Positions 17,428 through 25,827 of a stretch of 64,000 nt of DNA are shown here, in pieces. The translations under genes were made by a program, and so were the position numbers. The notes under the pieces are model-generated. The model was not told the DNA's origin. It searched no databases and was given only the letters and a program-made list of their open reading frames with translations. The stretch's first letter is position 1, and each line of letters opens with the position of its first letter. Source of the stretch: Pseudolabrys taiwanensis (GTDB lineage Bacteria > Pseudomonadota > Alphaproteobacteria > Rhizobiales > Xanthobacteraceae); contig NZ_CP031417.1 in NCBI RefSeq assembly GCF_003367395.1, forward strand, positions 868,001 through 932,000, in the 5' to 3' direction.

Positions 17428-19478
17428 AGCGGTACCGGACCTATCTCATTAGTCTGGGCGGCGCGCTCATGGCGAGCGCGCTCGCCCTCGGCTTGTGGGT
17501 CTGGTCGCTGGGGCCGGCCCCGCTCGGCAACGACCTGGCGTTGTCGCACATCGTCGTCGACCGCGACGGCAAGCTCCTGCGCGCCTATGCGACGCCCGAC
17601 GGCCGCTGGCGCCTGCCGGCGACCCCGGACGACGTCGATCCGCGCCTGATCAAGGTGCTGCTCGGCTACGAGGATCGGCGCTTCTACGAGCATGACGGCG
17701 TCGACTTATACGCGCTCGTGCGGGCGGCATTTCAGTTGATAACAAAAGGACATATCGTCTCTGGCGGAAGTACTTTATCAATGCAGGTGGCGAGGCTTTT
17801 GGAACCCCGTGAGAAACGGAGTTTCAGTGCCAAGGCCCGTCAGATCGTCCGCGCCCTCGAGCTCGAGTGGCACCTTAGCAAGCGGGATGTTCTCTCGCTC
17901 TATCTGACGCTCGCACCCTATGGCGGCAATCTGGAAGGCATCCGGGCCGCCTCGCTGGCTTACTTTTCAAAAGAGCCAAAGCGTCTAACCCTCTCCGAAT
18001 CCGGACTTTTGGTTGCTTTGCCGCAAGCGCCTGAGCGCCGCCGGCCGGACCGGCATCCGGAAGCCGCCCAGGCCGCCCGCGACGGCGTGCTCGACCGCGT
18101 CGCCGCCCAGGGGCTGATCCCCCCGGACGAAGTCCTTCGTGCCAAGGCGGGGCCGGTGCCGACGGAGCGCAAGCAGCTGCCGACGCTCGCGCCGCACGCC
18201 GCCGACTCGGTGCTGTTGGCCGAGCCGGATGTGCGCGTGCACCGTCTCACCATTGACGCCACGTTGCAGAAGTCGCTCGAGGATCTGGCGCGGGAGCGGG
18301 CCCGGGCCCTCGGCCCTGAAATTTCGGTGGCGATCCTCGCCGTCGACAATGCGACGGGTCAGGTGCTGGCCCATGTCGGCTCGGCCGACTATTTCGACGC
18401 CCGCAGGGCCGGGCAGGTCGACATGACGCAAGCGTTGCGCTCACCGGGCTCGACGCTCAAGCCGTTCATCTACGGCCTCGGCTTCGAAGACGGGCTCATC
18501 CACCCCGAGACGTTGATCGACGACCAGCCGCAACGCTACGGCAATTACGTCCCGGAGAACTTCGACCTGACCTTTCAGGGCACGGTCAGCATTCGCAAGG
18601 CGCTGCAACTGTCGCTCAACGGCCCGGCCATCGCCGTGCTCGGCAGGGTCGGCATCAACCGGCTGAGCGCGCGGCTGACGCAGACCGGGGCGGCCCTGGT
18701 GCTGCCGAAGGGCGAGGCGCCGGGCCTCGCGATGGGTCTCGGCGGCGTCGGCGTGAAGCTGGCCGATCTGACGATGCTCTATGTCGGGCTGGCGCGGCTC
18801 GGCGAGGTCGTGCCGCTGACCGAGCGCGCCGGCGCAGCCGCCGCGAGTCCGGGTCGCCTGCTGGCGCCGGCCGCGGCCTGGTATGTCACGAACGTGCTGT
18901 TAGGCGCGCCGCCGCCGGAAAACGCACCGTTCGGCCGGCTCGCCTTCAAGACCGGCACCTCATACGGCTATCGCGACGCCTGGTCGGTCGGCCTCGACGG
19001 CCGCATGACCATCGGCGTGTGGGTCGGCCGGCCCGACGGCAATCCCGTTCCCGGGATCATCGGCCGCGTGACCGCCGCCCCGATTCTGTTCGATGCCTTC
19101 GCCCGCGCCGGCCATACGCCAGTGTCGCTGCCGAAGCCGCCCAAAGGCGTCATGTTCGCCACCAACGCCAAGCTGCCGCCGCCGCTGCAGAAATTCAGTC
19201 CGGCCGGCAGCCCGGGGCAGGCGGTGGAGGCGCCGCGCATCATGTTCCCACCCGACGGCGCGCGGTTGGAGCTGTCGGCCCTCGGTGCACCGGATCCGGT
19301 GGCCCTCAAGATCGCCGGCGGCCGCACGCCGCTGACGGTCATGGTCAATGGTGTCCCGCTGGCCCCGCCGGGTGCGCGCCGGACCCTGTTTTTCCGCCCC
19401 GATGGCCCCGGTTTCGTGCGCCTGACGGTCATGGACGCGCGCGGCGCCACCGACAGTGTGACCGTAAGGTTGCAGTAG
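17424..19478 (+). CDS. pbpC: Penicillin-binding protein 1C (bifunctional glycosyltransferase/transpeptidase)
   Basis: The 684-residue product has one N-terminal membrane anchor (LISLGGALMASALALGLWVW). The GT51 domain has the catalytic-glutamate motif EDRRFYEHDGVD (Glu83) and GGSTLSMQVAR. The transpeptidase domain has all three motifs: STLK with Ser343, SLN at 397-399 and KTGT at 509-512. A C-terminal beta domain of the BiPBP_C type starts near residue 590. The protein polymerises and cross-links peptidoglycan from the inner membrane. Overlap of start and stop with the alpha-2-macroglobulin gene shows translational coupling. Codons around 17728-17830 and 17961-18020 are markedly less GC-biased than the rest of the gene. 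Confidence 0.96.
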   Translation: MKRYRTYLISLGGALMASALALGLWVWSLGPAPLGNDLALSHIVVDRDGKLLRAYATPDGRWRLPATPDDVDPRLIKVLLGYEDRRFYEHDGVDLYALVRAAFQLITKGHIVSGGSTLSMQVARLLEPREKRSFSAKARQIVRALELEWHLSKRDVLSLYLTLAPYGGNLEGIRAASLAYFSKEPKRLTLSESGLLVALPQAPERRRPDRHPEAAQAARDGVLDRVAAQGLIPPDEVLRAKAGPVPTERKQLPTLAPHAADSVLLAEPDVRVHRLTIDATLQKSLEDLARERARALGPEISVAILAVDNATGQVLAHVGSADYFDARRAGQVDMTQALRSPGSTLKPFIYGLGFEDGLIHPETLIDDQPQRYGNYVPENFDLTFQGTVSIRKALQLSLNGPAIAVLGRVGINRLSARLTQTGAALVLPKGEAPGLAMGLGGVGVKLADLTMLYVGLARLGEVVPLTERAGAAAASPGRLLAPAAAWYVTNVLLGAPPPENAPFGRLAFKTGTSYGYRDAWSVGLDGRMTIGVWVGRPDGNPVPGIIGRVTAAPILFDAFARAGHTPVSLPKPPKGVMFATNAKLPPPLQKFSPAGSPGQAVEAPRIMFPPDGARLELSALGAPDPVALKIAGGRTPLTVMVNGVPLAPPGARRTLFFRPDGPGFVRLTVMDARGATDSVTVRLQ

Positions 19479-19553
19479 TGCGGGAATGACACGTCTCTCT
19501 CTGGAAGCATATTGTTCTCAGGGCGTTACTGGTTCAGAACGCGCCCGACACCG

Positions 19554-21278
19554 ATGAGCACGACCATTAACGACGAGCGCCGATCTCTGGCCCCACCGCG
19601 GGGACTTGCCACCGCGCTCGACTGGGCCACGACCTCGCACAAGCGCGCCGCGGTCCTTCTGCTGGCATTCGCGCTCCTGGCCTTCATCCCCGGCTTCTTC
19701 CAGATCCCGGCGGTCGACCGCGACGAGGCCCGTTTCGCCCAAGCGACCAAGCAGATGCTGGAGAGCGGCGACTATGTCGACATCCGCTTCCAGGACGAGG
19801 TCCGTTACAAAAAGCCCGTCGGCATTTATTGGCTGCAATCGGCGGCCGTGAAGGTGGGCAGTGCGCTCGGCGTGTCCGAAGCGCACACGACGATCTGGCT
19901 CTATCGCTTGCCGTCGCTATTCGGCGCCATCGGCGCGGTGCTGCTGACCTATTGGGTTGCGCTCGCCTTCGTGGCGCGCCGCTCCGCCTTGGTGGCGGCC
20001 CTGATGATGGCGAGCGCGGTGCTGCTCGGCGTCGAGGCGCGCCTCGCCAAGACCGACGCGGTGCTGTTGTTTACGTCCGTGCTGGCGATGGGCGCGATGG
20101 CGCGCATCTATCTCAACGAGCGGCGCACGCCTGAAAAGCCGGTCGGCTGGCAAATGCCCGGCTTGATGTGGACGGCGATCGCCGCCGGCGCGCTGGTCAA
20201 GGGACCGCTGGTGCTGATGTTCGTGGTGCTGACCGCGGGCGCCTTGTCGATCGTCGACCGTTCGGCGCGTTGGCTGTGGAAACTCAAGCCGATTGCCGGC
20301 TTCATCTGGATGCTGCTGCTGGTGTCGCCCTGGTTCATCGCCATCGCCCTCAAGTCCGGCGAGAGCTTCTTCGTCCAGGCGGTCGGCCAGGACATGCTGA
20401 GCAAGGTGACCAGCGGGCAGGAGGCCCATGGCGCGCCGCCGGGCTATTACTTTCTGTTGTTCTGGGTGACCTTCTGGCCGGGTTCGGTGCTGGCGGGGCT
20501 CGCCGCGCCGACGGTGTGGCGCGCGCGCAAGGAGCCCGGCGCGCAGTTCCTGCTGGCGTGGCTGGTCCCGTCGTGGATCGTCTTCGAAGTGGTGATGACC
20601 AAGCTGCCGCATTACGTGCTGCCGCTTTATCCGGCCATTGCCATCCTGATCGCCGGCATTCTCGAACGCGACGCGCTTGCCAAGAAGCCTTGGATGGTGC
20701 GCGGCACGGTCGGCTGGTTCTTGTTTCCGGCGGTCATTGCCGTTGCCGTGGTCGCGATCTTCATCGTCTTCGGCCGCGACCTCGGATTGGCTGCGTGGCC
20801 TTCGGCCGCGGTGGCCGCGATCCTCGGCCTTTTTGCGTGGTGGTTGTACGACGTCGATGGCGCCGAACGCGCGCTGCTGCGCGGCATGGTGGCCTCGGTG
20901 TTCGTGGCTTTCACGGTCTATGCGGTGACCTTCCCCCTGTTGCCGATGCTGTTTCCAAGCGCGGTCATCGCGCGTGAACTGCACGCGGCGGGGTGCGAGA
21001 ATCCGCATGTCGCATCGACTTACGCCTATCAGGAGCCGAGTCTTGTGTTCTCGGTCGGCACCGATACGCGCTTCACGGACGGCGCCGGCGCGGCCGAATT
21101 CCTGCGCCAGGGCGCGTGCCATTTCGCGCTGGTCGATCCGCGCAGCGAGCGCAGTTTCGTGCAACGCGCCAACGCCATCGGCCTACGCTACGCGCTCAGC
21201 CAGCGGATCGAAGGCTTCAACATCAGCATCGGCAAGCCGGTCGTGTTGACCATCTTCCGGTCGATGGAAACGCCATGA
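19554..21278 (+). CDS. GT39/ArnT-like polyprenyl-phosphate-dependent glycosyltransferase
   Basis: The 574-residue membrane protein has an ArnT/PMT-type topology of many transmembrane helices after a short cytoplasmic start. The acidic motif DRDEARFAQATKQM (residues 55-68) and KKPVGIYWLQ (87-96) are the substrate-site motifs of this family. These enzymes transfer a sugar from a polyprenyl phosphate to lipid A or other envelope acceptors on the periplasmic face. The next genes encode a PAP2 phosphatase, a polyprenyl-phosphate sugar synthase-like GT2 and a LABN protein, which together suggest lipid A or LPS sugar decoration. The start at MSTTIND is preferred to an upstream frame that looks non-coding. 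Confidence 0.88.
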   Translation: MSTTINDERRSLAPPRGLATALDWATTSHKRAAVLLLAFALLAFIPGFFQIPAVDRDEARFAQATKQMLESGDYVDIRFQDEVRYKKPVGIYWLQSAAVKVGSALGVSEAHTTIWLYRLPSLFGAIGAVLLTYWVALAFVARRSALVAALMMASAVLLGVEARLAKTDAVLLFTSVLAMGAMARIYLNERRTPEKPVGWQMPGLMWTAIAAGALVKGPLVLMFVVLTAGALSIVDRSARWLWKLKPIAGFIWMLLLVSPWFIAIALKSGESFFVQAVGQDMLSKVTSGQEAHGAPPGYYFLLFWVTFWPGSVLAGLAAPTVWRARKEPGAQFLLAWLVPSWIVFEVVMTKLPHYVLPLYPAIAILIAGILERDALAKKPWMVRGTVGWFLFPAVIAVAVVAIFIVFGRDLGLAAWPSAAVAAILGLFAWWLYDVDGAERALLRGMVASVFVAFTVYAVTFPLLPMLFPSAVIARELHAAGCENPHVASTYAYQEPSLVFSVGTDTRFTDGAGAAEFLRQGACHFALVDPRSERSFVQRANAIGLRYALSQRIEGFNISIGKPVVLTIFRSMETP

Positions 21279-22129
21279 CGATGGCCAACGGCGTGGACCG
21301 CGGTCCGCGCGGCGATGCGCCTGCTTGGCGGCGCTGCGCCGACAACGTGGTCGCCGCCGTCACGGTATTGGCGCGGCCGGCGCGCATCCGTCCGGCGGAG
21401 CGATGGCTGTTGCCGACGCGTCATCTGCTGATCGCGGCGCTTGTGACGCTCGTATTCTTTGTCGTGGTGATGGTCGTCTTCGACGCGCGCGCCAGCGCCG
21501 CGGCAGGCCGCATGCCGCGCTGGCTGATCGATTTCTTCGACAACATCACCGACTACGGCAAATCGGGCTACTTCCTGTGGCCGCTCGGGCTGCTGTTTCT
21601 CGGCCTCGCCGCGCTGCCGCCGCTGACCAACCGTATCAGCCAACGCGTCCTCGCCGCGATCATGGTGCGCGTCGGCTTCCTCTTTCTGGCGATCGCGGTG
21701 CCGGGCCTGTTCGTGACCATCGTCAAGCGCATGATCGGCCGTGCGAGGCCGTTCGTGACGGGGTCGGCGGACCCTTACGTGTTCAGCCCGTTCATCTGGC
21801 GCGCCGACTATGCCAGCTTCCCGTCCGGCCATTCGACCACGGCCTTCGCGGTGCTGGTGGCCTTCGGCACGCTCTTTCCGCGGGCACGCACGGTCCTGTT
21901 GATTTATGCGTTCTTGATCGCGGTCAGCCGGGTGGTGGTCACCGCACATTACCCGACCGACGTCGCCGGCGGCGCGCTGGTGGGCATCGGCGGCGCGCTC
22001 TTGGTGCGGCGCTATTTTGCGCTGCGCCGGCTCGGTTTCTCGGTCGGTCCGGATGGCGTGCCGCACCAGTATCCCGGCCCCTCCGTGCGGCGGATCAAAT
22101 CAGTTGCCCGCGACCTTCTGGCCCCATAA
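21275..22129 (+). CDS. PAP2-family membrane phosphatase
   Basis: The 284-residue product has about six membrane helices and all three PAP2 phosphatase motifs: K-x6-R-P (Lys151 to Pro159), P-S-G-H (183-186) and S-R-x5-H-x3-D (Ser218 to Asp229). It should remove phosphate from a lipid on the periplasmic face. Its ATGA overlap with the GT39 gene indicates translational coupling, so lipid A (LpxE/LpxF-like activity) or polyprenyl pyrophosphate recycling are the likely substrates. Sequence alone does not separate these two. A long, arginine-rich C-terminal tail faces the cytoplasm. Confidence 0.9.
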   Translation: MTMANGVDRGPRGDAPAWRRCADNVVAAVTVLARPARIRPAERWLLPTRHLLIAALVTLVFFVVVMVVFDARASAAAGRMPRWLIDFFDNITDYGKSGYFLWPLGLLFLGLAALPPLTNRISQRVLAAIMVRVGFLFLAIAVPGLFVTIVKRMIGRARPFVTGSADPYVFSPFIWRADYASFPSGHSTTAFAVLVAFGTLFPRARTVLLIYAFLIAVSRVVVTAHYPTDVAGGALVGIGGALLVRRYFALRRLGFSVGPDGVPHQYPGPSVRRIKSVARDLLAP

Positions 22130-22173
22130 GAACCCCCGGCGGCCGTGATGGCCGGCAGGACCTGAATTTGCCT

Positions 22174-22905
22174 ATGATCACGAACAATGCGGCGGTTTCC
22201 GTCGTCGTGCCGGTGCGCAATGAGGCCGGCAATATCGCGCCGCTGGTGGCGGAAATCGCCGCCGCGCTCGACGGCCGCTGGCCGTTCGAGGTGGTCTACG
22301 TCAACGACGGCTCGAGCGATGGCACCGAGGACGAGCTGCAGCGCTTGATGGCGCAGCATAGCTGGCTGCGCCGTGTGCGCCACAAACAATCTTGTGGCCA
22401 GTCGGCGGCCGTGCGCTCGGGGGTGAAGGCCGCGCGTGCGCCGATCGTGGTCACGCTGGATGGCGACGGTCAGAACGATCCGGCCTTCATTCCTGCGGTG
22501 ATCGAGACGCTGGAGAAGGGCGGCGAGGCGATGGGCTTGGTCGCTGGCCAGCGCGTCGGACGCAAGGCGACGGCGTTCAAGAAGATGCAGTCGCGTATTG
22601 CCAATAAGGTGCGCGGCACCGTGCTGCGTGACGGCACGCGCGATACCGGTTGTGGATTGAAGGGCTTCCGCCGTGACGTGTTCTTGAGCCTGCCTTATTT
22701 CGATGGCTTGCACCGCTTCCTGCCGGCGCTGGTGCGACGCGAAGGCAAGACGGTCGGTTACGTCGATGTCGTCGACAGGCCGCGTCATGCCGGCGTGTCG
22801 AATTACGGGATGTGGGACCGTCTCTGGGTCGGCATCCTCGATCTCGCCGGCGTGTGGTGGCTGATCCGCCGCCGCAAACGGGTGCCGGAAATTGCGGAGA
22901 GTTAG
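22174..22905 (+). CDS. GT2 polyprenyl-phosphate sugar synthase (dolichol-phosphate mannose synthase-like)
   Basis: The 243-residue enzyme has a GT-A fold beginning VSVVVPVRNEAGNIAPLVAE, with VVYVNDGSSDGTE and the metal-binding DGDGQNDP. Near the C-terminus DTGCGLKGFRRDVF is typical of the DPM1/ArnC branch. It would charge a polyprenyl phosphate with a sugar from a nucleotide donor on the cytoplasmic side, making the donor for the GT39 enzyme. The tail (LWVGILDLAGVWWLIRRRKR) may dip into the membrane. The start at MITNNAAVS is the first ATG before the fold. It lies 44 bases after the PAP2 gene in the same orientation. Confidence 0.88.
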   Translation: MITNNAAVSVVVPVRNEAGNIAPLVAEIAAALDGRWPFEVVYVNDGSSDGTEDELQRLMAQHSWLRRVRHKQSCGQSAAVRSGVKAARAPIVVTLDGDGQNDPAFIPAVIETLEKGGEAMGLVAGQRVGRKATAFKKMQSRIANKVRGTVLRDGTRDTGCGLKGFRRDVFLSLPYFDGLHRFLPALVRREGKTVGYVDVVDRPRHAGVSNYGMWDRLWVGILDLAGVWWLIRRRKRVPEIAES

Positions 22906-22906
22906 C

Positions 22907-22952
22907 GCGTGATCCCGAAAAGCGGGAACCGGTTTTCGGACAAGATCACACG
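22907..22952. repeat. Intergenic palindromic repeat
   Basis: Nested inverted repeats: outer arms GCGTGATC and GATCACACGC, inner arms CCGAAAA and TTTTCGG, with AGCGGGAACCGG-like bases between. This form of element is frequent between genes in Rhizobiales. It lies between the GT2 and LABN genes and may protect or separate parts of the transcript. Confidence 0.7.
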
Positions 22953-22971
22953 CCACTAAAGGAAGACATCT

Positions 22972-23301
22972 ATGCTGGTCGACATCTCAAACGCCGTCGG
23001 CGGTTATCTGCACGACGTGTTCGTCGGCAACATCGATTGGGGCATCCTGATCGGCTATTTTGCGCAGGCCATGTTCGCCATGCGCTTCGTCGTGCAATGG
23101 ATCGCGTCGGAACGGGCGGGCAAGAGCGTCGTGCCGACCGCGTTCTGGGTATTCTCGATCGGCGGCGGCTTCATGCTGCTCGGCTACGCGCTCTATCGCA
23201 AAGACCCGGTCTTCATCCTCGGCCAGGCCTTCGGCGTGTTCGTCTATCTGCGCAATCTGCAGTTCGTCCTGCGCAGCGGCGGCCAAGGCGCGCCGGCCTA
23301 A
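22972..23301 (+). CDS. LABN (lipid-A-disaccharide-synthase N-terminal-like) membrane protein
   Basis: The 109-residue protein has three predicted membrane helices and the LABN pattern: IDWGILIGYFAQAMFAMRFV, VQWIASERAGKSVVP, then FWVFSIGGGFMLLGYALYRK and DPVFILGQAFGVFVYLRNL. Stand-alone LABN proteins occur next to GT2 and GT39 genes and are thought to help move or hold polyprenyl-linked sugars, although the biochemistry is poorly defined. An AAAGGA site lies 8 bases before the ATG. It completes the four-gene GT39-PAP2-GT2-LABN cluster; a palindromic repeat separates it from GT2. It converges on metC. Confidence 0.88.
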   Translation: MLVDISNAVGGYLHDVFVGNIDWGILIGYFAQAMFAMRFVVQWIASERAGKSVVPTAFWVFSIGGGFMLLGYALYRKDPVFILGQAFGVFVYLRNLQFVLRSGGQGAPA

Positions 23302-23319
23302 AAAGCGCGCCGGCGTCAC

Positions 23320-24504
23320 TCAGCCGGCGGCTTTCAATGCGGCGAAGCCGCGTTCGAGATCGGCGATCAGGTCGGCAGGGTCTTCCAGGCCGATATGGAA
23401 GCGTAAGGTCGGGCCGCCAGGCGACCACTTGGTCGCGGTGCGATACTCGTCGCAGTCGAACGAGATCACCAAGCTTTCGAAGCCGCCCCACGAATAGCCG
23501 ATGCCGAACAACTGAAGCTCGTTCATGAAGGCGTAGACCGCTTTCTGATCGACCGGCTTGAGCGCGATGCTGAACAGACCGCAGCCGCCGGTGAAGTCGC
23601 GCTTCCACAAGACGTGTCCCGGGTCGCTCGCGAGCGCCGGATGCATGACGCGCAGGACCTCCGGCCGCTGCTCGAACCAGCGCGCGATTTCGAGCCCGGA
23701 TTCGAAATGCCGCTTCATGCGCACGCTCAGGGTGCGCAGGCCGCGCAACGCAAGAAACATGTCGTCAGGCCCGACGCACAGGCCCGTGGTGTAGACGTAG
23801 TCCTTGAGTTGCTTGACCGCCTTTGCACTCGCCGACACGCAGCCGAACATGATGTCGGAATGGCCGCCGATATATTTGGTGCCGGCCTGGATCGACAGAT
23901 CCACGCCCTTGTCGAGGGCGCGGAAGTAGAGCGGCGAGGCCCAGGTGTTGTCGGTCAATACCAGCGCGCCTTTCTCGTGCGCGACCTTGGCGATGGCCGG
24001 GATATCCTGGACCTCGAAGCTTTGCGAGCCGGGCGCTTCGGTGAACACCGCCTTGGTGTTCGGCTTGAACAACGCGGCGATGCCGGCGCCGATCGAGGGG
24101 TCGTAATAGGTGGTCTCGACCCCCATGCGTTTGAGGATCGTGTCGCAAAACGTGCGCGTCGGCCGGTAGACGCTGTCGGTGACAAGAATGTGATCGCCGG
24201 CACCGACGACCGCGAGCAGGGCGCTGGTGATCGCCGCAAGGCCCGACGGCAGCAATGCCACGCCGGCGCAGCTCTCACCCTCGATCGCCTGCAGCGCGTC
24301 TTCCAGGGCCTCGCTGGTCGGGGTGCCGCGGCGGCCGTACTGATAGCGCGATCGGTGCGCGACCTGATCCTCGGCCGTCGGATAGAGCAGGGTGGAGGCG
24401 TGGTAGACCGGCGGGTTGATGAAGCCGTGCGACATTTTGGTGTCGCGTCCGGCATTGACCAGCAGGGTATCCGGCTTAATCGGTGTGCTCGGTTTCTTGC
24501 TCAT
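23320..24504 (-). CDS. metC: Cystathionine beta-lyase (PLP-dependent)
   Basis: The 394-residue enzyme belongs to the Cys/Met metabolism PLP family. The PLP-binding lysine lies in IQAGTKYIGGHSD, preceded by the aspartate motif LVLTDNTWASP. The segment YQYGRRGTPT near the N-terminus is the usual phosphate-binding tyrosine/arginine site from the neighbouring subunit. It should cleave cystathionine to homocysteine, pyruvate and ammonia in methionine synthesis. Length is normal for MetC. MSKKPSTP is chosen as start. It is transcribed divergently from aapJ; 232 bases separate the two starts. A related C-S lyase role cannot be excluded. Confidence 0.9.
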   Translation of the reverse strand: MSKKPSTPIKPDTLLVNAGRDTKMSHGFINPPVYHASTLLYPTAEDQVAHRSRYQYGRRGTPTSEALEDALQAIEGESCAGVALLPSGLAAITSALLAVVGAGDHILVTDSVYRPTRTFCDTILKRMGVETTYYDPSIGAGIAALFKPNTKAVFTEAPGSQSFEVQDIPAIAKVAHEKGALVLTDNTWASPLYFRALDKGVDLSIQAGTKYIGGHSDIMFGCVSASAKAVKQLKDYVYTTGLCVGPDDMFLALRGLRTLSVRMKRHFESGLEIARWFEQRPEVLRVMHPALASDPGHVLWKRDFTGGCGLFSIALKPVDQKAVYAFMNELQLFGIGYSWGGFESLVISFDCDEYRTATKWSPGGPTLRFHIGLEDPADLIADLERGFAALKAAG

Positions 24505-24571
24505 GATCCACGGCAGGGCTTTAAAGCGGTGCGGAACCGCGAAAGTCATATACCGCTGCATCGGCAGGAGG

Positions 24572-24610
24572 CGTCAACCCCTTGACGTTGCAACCCGTTC
24601 GTTCTGGAAT
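24572..24610 (+). promoter_or_regulatory. Candidate aapJ promoter with overlapping inverted repeat
   Basis: TTGACG (24582-24587) and TGGAAT (24605-24610) are spaced by 17 bases, a plausible sigma-70 promoter for aapJ. The -35 hexamer is also the right arm of CGTCAA-CCCC-TTGACG (24572-24587), a perfect inverted repeat that could be an operator. Confidence 0.4.
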
Positions 24611-24736
24611 GCGGCGCACCGAGGGATCTTGAGGACAGGCTGGATTCGTTTCGCGCCGCGCCAGGCTTGGCCGGTCGCGAGATTCGGCCTGCTCGAGGGT
24701 GTGAGTGTCGCGTCTGCGCCAGAGGGGCCATATTCG

Positions 24737-25747
24737 ATGAAAAAAATTGCCGCATTATTCGCGCTTGCCGTCTTTGCCGTCGCGCAAGACGCCTCGGCGC
24801 AAGTGCTGAAGACCGTCAAAGAGCGCGGCACGCTCAATTGCGGTGCCAATGGCACCTTGGCCGGGTTCGGCTTGCCGGACGCGCAGGGCAACTGGACCGG
24901 CCTCGACGTCGACTTCTGCCGCGCGATCGCGGCGGCGGTCCTCAACGATCCCAAGAAGGTCAAGTTCGTCCCGCTCTCGGCTAAGGATCGCTTCACGGCC
25001 TTGCAGTCCGGCGAGGTCGACGTTCTGGCCCGCAACACGACCTGGACGTCGTCGCGCGATACCTCGCTGGGCCTCAACTTTACCGGCGTCAACTACTATG
25101 ACGGCCAGGGCTTCGTGGTGCGCAAGGCGCTGAAGGTCAATTCGGCGCTCGAGCTCAATGGCGCGTCGATCTGCGTGCAGCAGGGCACGACCACCGAGCT
25201 CAACCTCGCGGATTACTTCCGCTCGCACAACATGCAGATGAAATCGGTGACCTTCGCTACCGCCAATGAGGCCGTGAAGGCCTATGACGCGGGCCGTTGC
25301 GATGCCTACACCACGGACGCTTCGGCGCTCTACGCCGAGCGGTTGCGGTTGGCCAATCCGGCCGACCACATCATCCTGCCGGAGATCATTTCCAAGGAGC
25401 CGCTCGGGCCGGCGGTCCGCCATGGCGACGACCAATGGTTCGACGTGGTCAAGTGGACGTTGTTCGCGATGCTCGACGCGGAAGAACTCAACGTCAATTC
25501 CAAGAACGTCGACGAGATGCTCAAGTCCGACAACCCCGAGATCAAGCGGCTGTTGGGCACCGAAGGCAATTTCGGCGAGCAGCTCGGGCTGACCAAGGAT
25601 TGGGTCGTGCGCATCGTGAAGCAGGTCGGCAACTACGGCGAAAGCTTCGAGCGCAATGTGGGGCAGGGCTCGCCGCTCAAGATCGACCGCGGGCTGAACC
25701 GCCTGTGGAACAAGGGCGGCATCCAATACGCGCCGCCGGTCCGCTGA
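24737..25747 (+). CDS. aapJ: General L-amino acid ABC transporter, substrate-binding protein
   Basis: The 336-residue periplasmic protein has a signal peptide (MKKIAALFALAVFAVAQDAS) followed by a type 3 solute-binding fold: VLKTVKERGTLNCGANGTLA, WTGLDVDFCRAIAAAVL and FVPLSAKDRFTALQSGEVDV are all typical of AapJ. The carboxyl end RLWNKGGIQYAPPVR is also characteristic. It captures a broad range of L-amino acids for the AapQM permease. The next three genes are aapQ, aapM and aapP in order, so this is a complete operon of the type first described in Rhizobium. Confidence 0.96.
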   Translation: MKKIAALFALAVFAVAQDASAQVLKTVKERGTLNCGANGTLAGFGLPDAQGNWTGLDVDFCRAIAAAVLNDPKKVKFVPLSAKDRFTALQSGEVDVLARNTTWTSSRDTSLGLNFTGVNYYDGQGFVVRKALKVNSALELNGASICVQQGTTTELNLADYFRSHNMQMKSVTFATANEAVKAYDAGRCDAYTTDASALYAERLRLANPADHIILPEIISKEPLGPAVRHGDDQWFDVVKWTLFAMLDAEELNVNSKNVDEMLKSDNPEIKRLLGTEGNFGEQLGLTKDWVVRIVKQVGNYGESFERNVGQGSPLKIDRGLNRLWNKGGIQYAPPVR

Positions 25748-25827
25748 CGCGGACGATCGGCGCGCCGGGCGCAGGTTCGTTTGACGGGAGACGTGTGGGC
25801 CGAACCAGCACGCGCGCGAGGGGATAG

